From contig CALUQA010000004.1 of assembly GCA_944322775.1 (NCBI GenBank), positions 1 to 15,249 of the forward strand: a stretch of DNA of 15,249 nucleotides, given 5' to 3'. Shown here piece by piece: positions 14,184-15,249 of this stretch (position 1 is the stretch's first letter; each line of letters starts with the position of its first letter). The position numbers and the translations under genes are program-made. Below the pieces are notes generated by a model, which was given only the letters and a program-made list of their open reading frames with translations, made no database searches and was not told the DNA's origin. The stretch is from an uncultured Elusimicrobiales bacterium (GTDB lineage: Bacteria; Elusimicrobiota; Elusimicrobia; Elusimicrobiales; Elusimicrobiaceae).

Positions 14184-14213
14184 TTTATAACACTTAACTA
14201 TATTTTATAACAA
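14184..14213 (-). promoter_or_regulatory. Promoter candidate for the YtxH-like gene
   Basis: On the minus strand, TTGTTA (14213-14208) and TATAAA (14189-14184) are separated by 18 nt. Initiation near 14177 would leave about 14 nt before the start codon, just enough for the AGGAGGGG ribosome binding site. Confidence 0.45.
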
Positions 14214-14234
14214 ATCCGTGCTTTTTCAATATAC

Positions 14235-14240
14235 TATAAT
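14235..14240 (+). promoter_or_regulatory. -10 box for the gltA/nfnL-like gene
   Basis: A perfect TATAAT lies 59 nt upstream of the start codon in the A/T-rich divergent spacer. No -35 match is seen at 16-18 nt. The leader of about 53 nt contains AGGAGG (14286-14291) and no structure I can recognise. Confidence 0.4.
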
Positions 14241-14299
14241 AAATATAACAAAGTAGTTTTTATCAGCAACAGTCGTTTTTATATTAGGAGGTTGTTCTT

Positions 14300-15249
14300 A
14301 TGCCAAATCCGTCCAGACCGCGCAATAACGGCAAACAGCAGGATCCTGCCGTCCGCCGCAGAAACTTTGACGAAGTGGCCCTCACTTTTACGCACGAAGA
14401 AGCCTTGGCAGAAGCTGACCGCTGCCTGCACTGCCCCACGCACCCGTGCCAAAATGCCTGCCCCGTTGGGGTGCATATTCCCGATTTTATTGCTTTTGTT
14501 AAAGCCGGCGACGTAGGTGCCGCCGCTTCCGAAATTATGGAAACCAGCCTGCTGCCGGCCATCTGCGGCCGCGTGTGCCCGCAGGAAAAACACTGCGAAG
14601 GCCACTGCGTGCTGAAGGCCAAATTCGGCGCAGTTAACATTGGCGGGCTGGAGCGCTATGTGGCTGACACCGCCCGCGCGCAAGGCGCGTTAAAGGCACC
14701 CGTGCCGGCGGCTTCCACCGGCAAAAAAGTTGTTTGCATTGGCTCCGGTCCCTCTTCCTTGGCGTGCGCGGCTGAACTGCGCCGTGCCGGTCATGATGTG
14801 ACGGTGTATGAAGCCCTGCATGCGTACGGCGGGGTGTTGCGTTATGGTATTCCGTCCTTCCGCTTGCCGCGCGAGGTAATCAATAAAGAAATTGAAACCG
14901 TGCAGTCCATGGGCGTTAAATTTAAAACAGACGTTTTGGTCGGTGCCACCATTAACTTAAATGAACTGTTGAAAGAGTACGACGCGGTGTATATCGGCTC
15001 CGGCGCCGGGTTGCCCAGAATGTTGGGTATCCCCGGGGAAAACGGCGTGGGTGTATACAGCGCCAACGAATTTTTAACCCGCATTAACTTAATGCAAGCC
15101 TATAAATTCCCGCAGACGGACACCCCCATTCAAGCCGGTAAACACGTGGTGGTGCTGGGCGGCGGAAACAGCGCCATGGATGCTGCGCGCTGTGCCATGC
15201 GCCTGGGGCCTGAAAGCGTGACTATCGCTTACCGCCGCAGCCGCGAAGA
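14300..15249 (+). CDS. gltA: FAD/[4Fe-4S] NADPH-dependent glutamate synthase-type oxidoreductase, GltA/NfnL-like (3' end cut by window edge)
   Basis: The 316 visible residues match the GltD-like oxidoreductase family, specifically the homotetrameric GltA group that also contains NfnL (large subunit of NADH-dependent ferredoxin:NADP oxidoreductase) and SudA. The opening QDPAVRRRNFDEVALTFTHEEA in parts (14-35) is characteristic. Two cysteine sets bind [4Fe-4S] clusters: C42, C45, C50, C54 and C89, C93, C99, C103. The FAD-binding Rossmann motif is VCIGSGPSSLACAAEL (145-160), with Ser-Ser where Ala-Gly is usual. GGVLRYGIPSFRLP (177-190) and the NAD(P)-site VVLGGGNSAMDAARCA (284-299) follow. Full proteins are about 460-470 residues. 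The start is set by AGGAGG 8 nt upstream. No nfnS-like gene precedes it, so glutamate synthase and electron-bifurcating roles both remain possible. Confidence 0.9.
   Translation, partial: MPNPSRPRNNGKQQDPAVRRRNFDEVALTFTHEEALAEADRCLHCPTHPCQNACPVGVHIPDFIAFVKAGDVGAAASEIMETSLLPAICGRVCPQEKHCEGHCVLKAKFGAVNIGGLERYVADTARAQGALKAPVPAASTGKKVVCIGSGPSSLACAAELRRAGHDVTVYEALHAYGGVLRYGIPSFRLPREVINKEIETVQSMGVKFKTDVLVGATINLNELLKEYDAVYIGSGAGLPRMLGIPGENGVGVYSANEFLTRINLMQAYKFPQTDTPIQAGKHVVVLGGGNSAMDAARCAMRLGPESVTIAYRRSRE

Noticed and set aside
1..15249. Mobile elements, CRISPR arrays, toxin-antitoxin or defence genes, attachment sites
   Set aside because: No transposase or integrase motifs, no regularly spaced repeats, no direct repeats flanking the tRNA, and base composition looks even across the window.

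Overview
The window is an ordinary-looking stretch of bacterial chromosome: dense, mostly housekeeping genes in short operons, separated by compact intrinsic terminators. I see no transposase, integrase, CRISPR array, toxin-antitoxin pair or recognisable defence island. Two scattered, stand-alone type IV pilin-like genes, one with the C-terminal W-x-C...ICK arrangement I associate with Elusimicrobiota, together with a lone NfnL/GltA-type reductase, GatCA and a short-form glucan phosphorylase, suggest a gut-type Elusimicrobiota (Elusimicrobiaceae-like) genome. That placement is inference from gene style, not from a search.

Layout. Positions 1-4410 read leftward: a 3'-truncated trmL (tRNA wobble 2'-O-methyltransferase), glgP (glycogen/alpha-glucan phosphorylase), a DUF1646-type membrane transporter and tRNA-Glu(CUC) with its own terminator. 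Positions 4493-10451 read rightward: pilin-like gene A, a terminator, then the tightly packed ychF - TrmA/RlmD-family rRNA methyltransferase - GNAT acetyltransferase - pcrA/uvrD helicase run (8 bp overlap, 4 bp overlap, 9 bp gap). A bidirectional terminator separates pcrA from a convergent small CD225/dispanin-like membrane protein gene. That gene is divergent from gatC-gatA-nudix (1 bp gap, then ATGA overlap). Next comes pilin-like gene B, then a second bidirectional terminator and a convergent YtxH-like coiled-coil protein gene. Divergent from the latter is the 5' part of a FAD/[4Fe-4S] NADPH:glutamate-synthase-type (GltA/NfnL) gene that runs off the right edge.

Functional themes. Translation and RNA quality dominate: trmL, tRNA-Glu, ychF, the rRNA methyltransferase and gatCA. 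DNA repair (pcrA), carbon storage (glgP) and electron or nitrogen metabolism (gltA/nfnL) are also represented. The two pilin-like genes are separate transcription units dropped between operons. They share a near-identical 50-nt segment coding for the processing site and membrane helix, and have unrelated C-terminal domains.

The more interesting points are modest. Pilin B may be expressed from a leaderless or near-leaderless mRNA, with an inverted repeat and T-tract sitting on its promoter. PcrA has an unusually long Gly/Tyr/Ser-rich linker. The YtxH-like protein has an 11-residue amphipathic repeat. Terminator hairpins abut or overlap the start signals of the next gene at several junctions. 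I did not find a convincing new multi-gene system.
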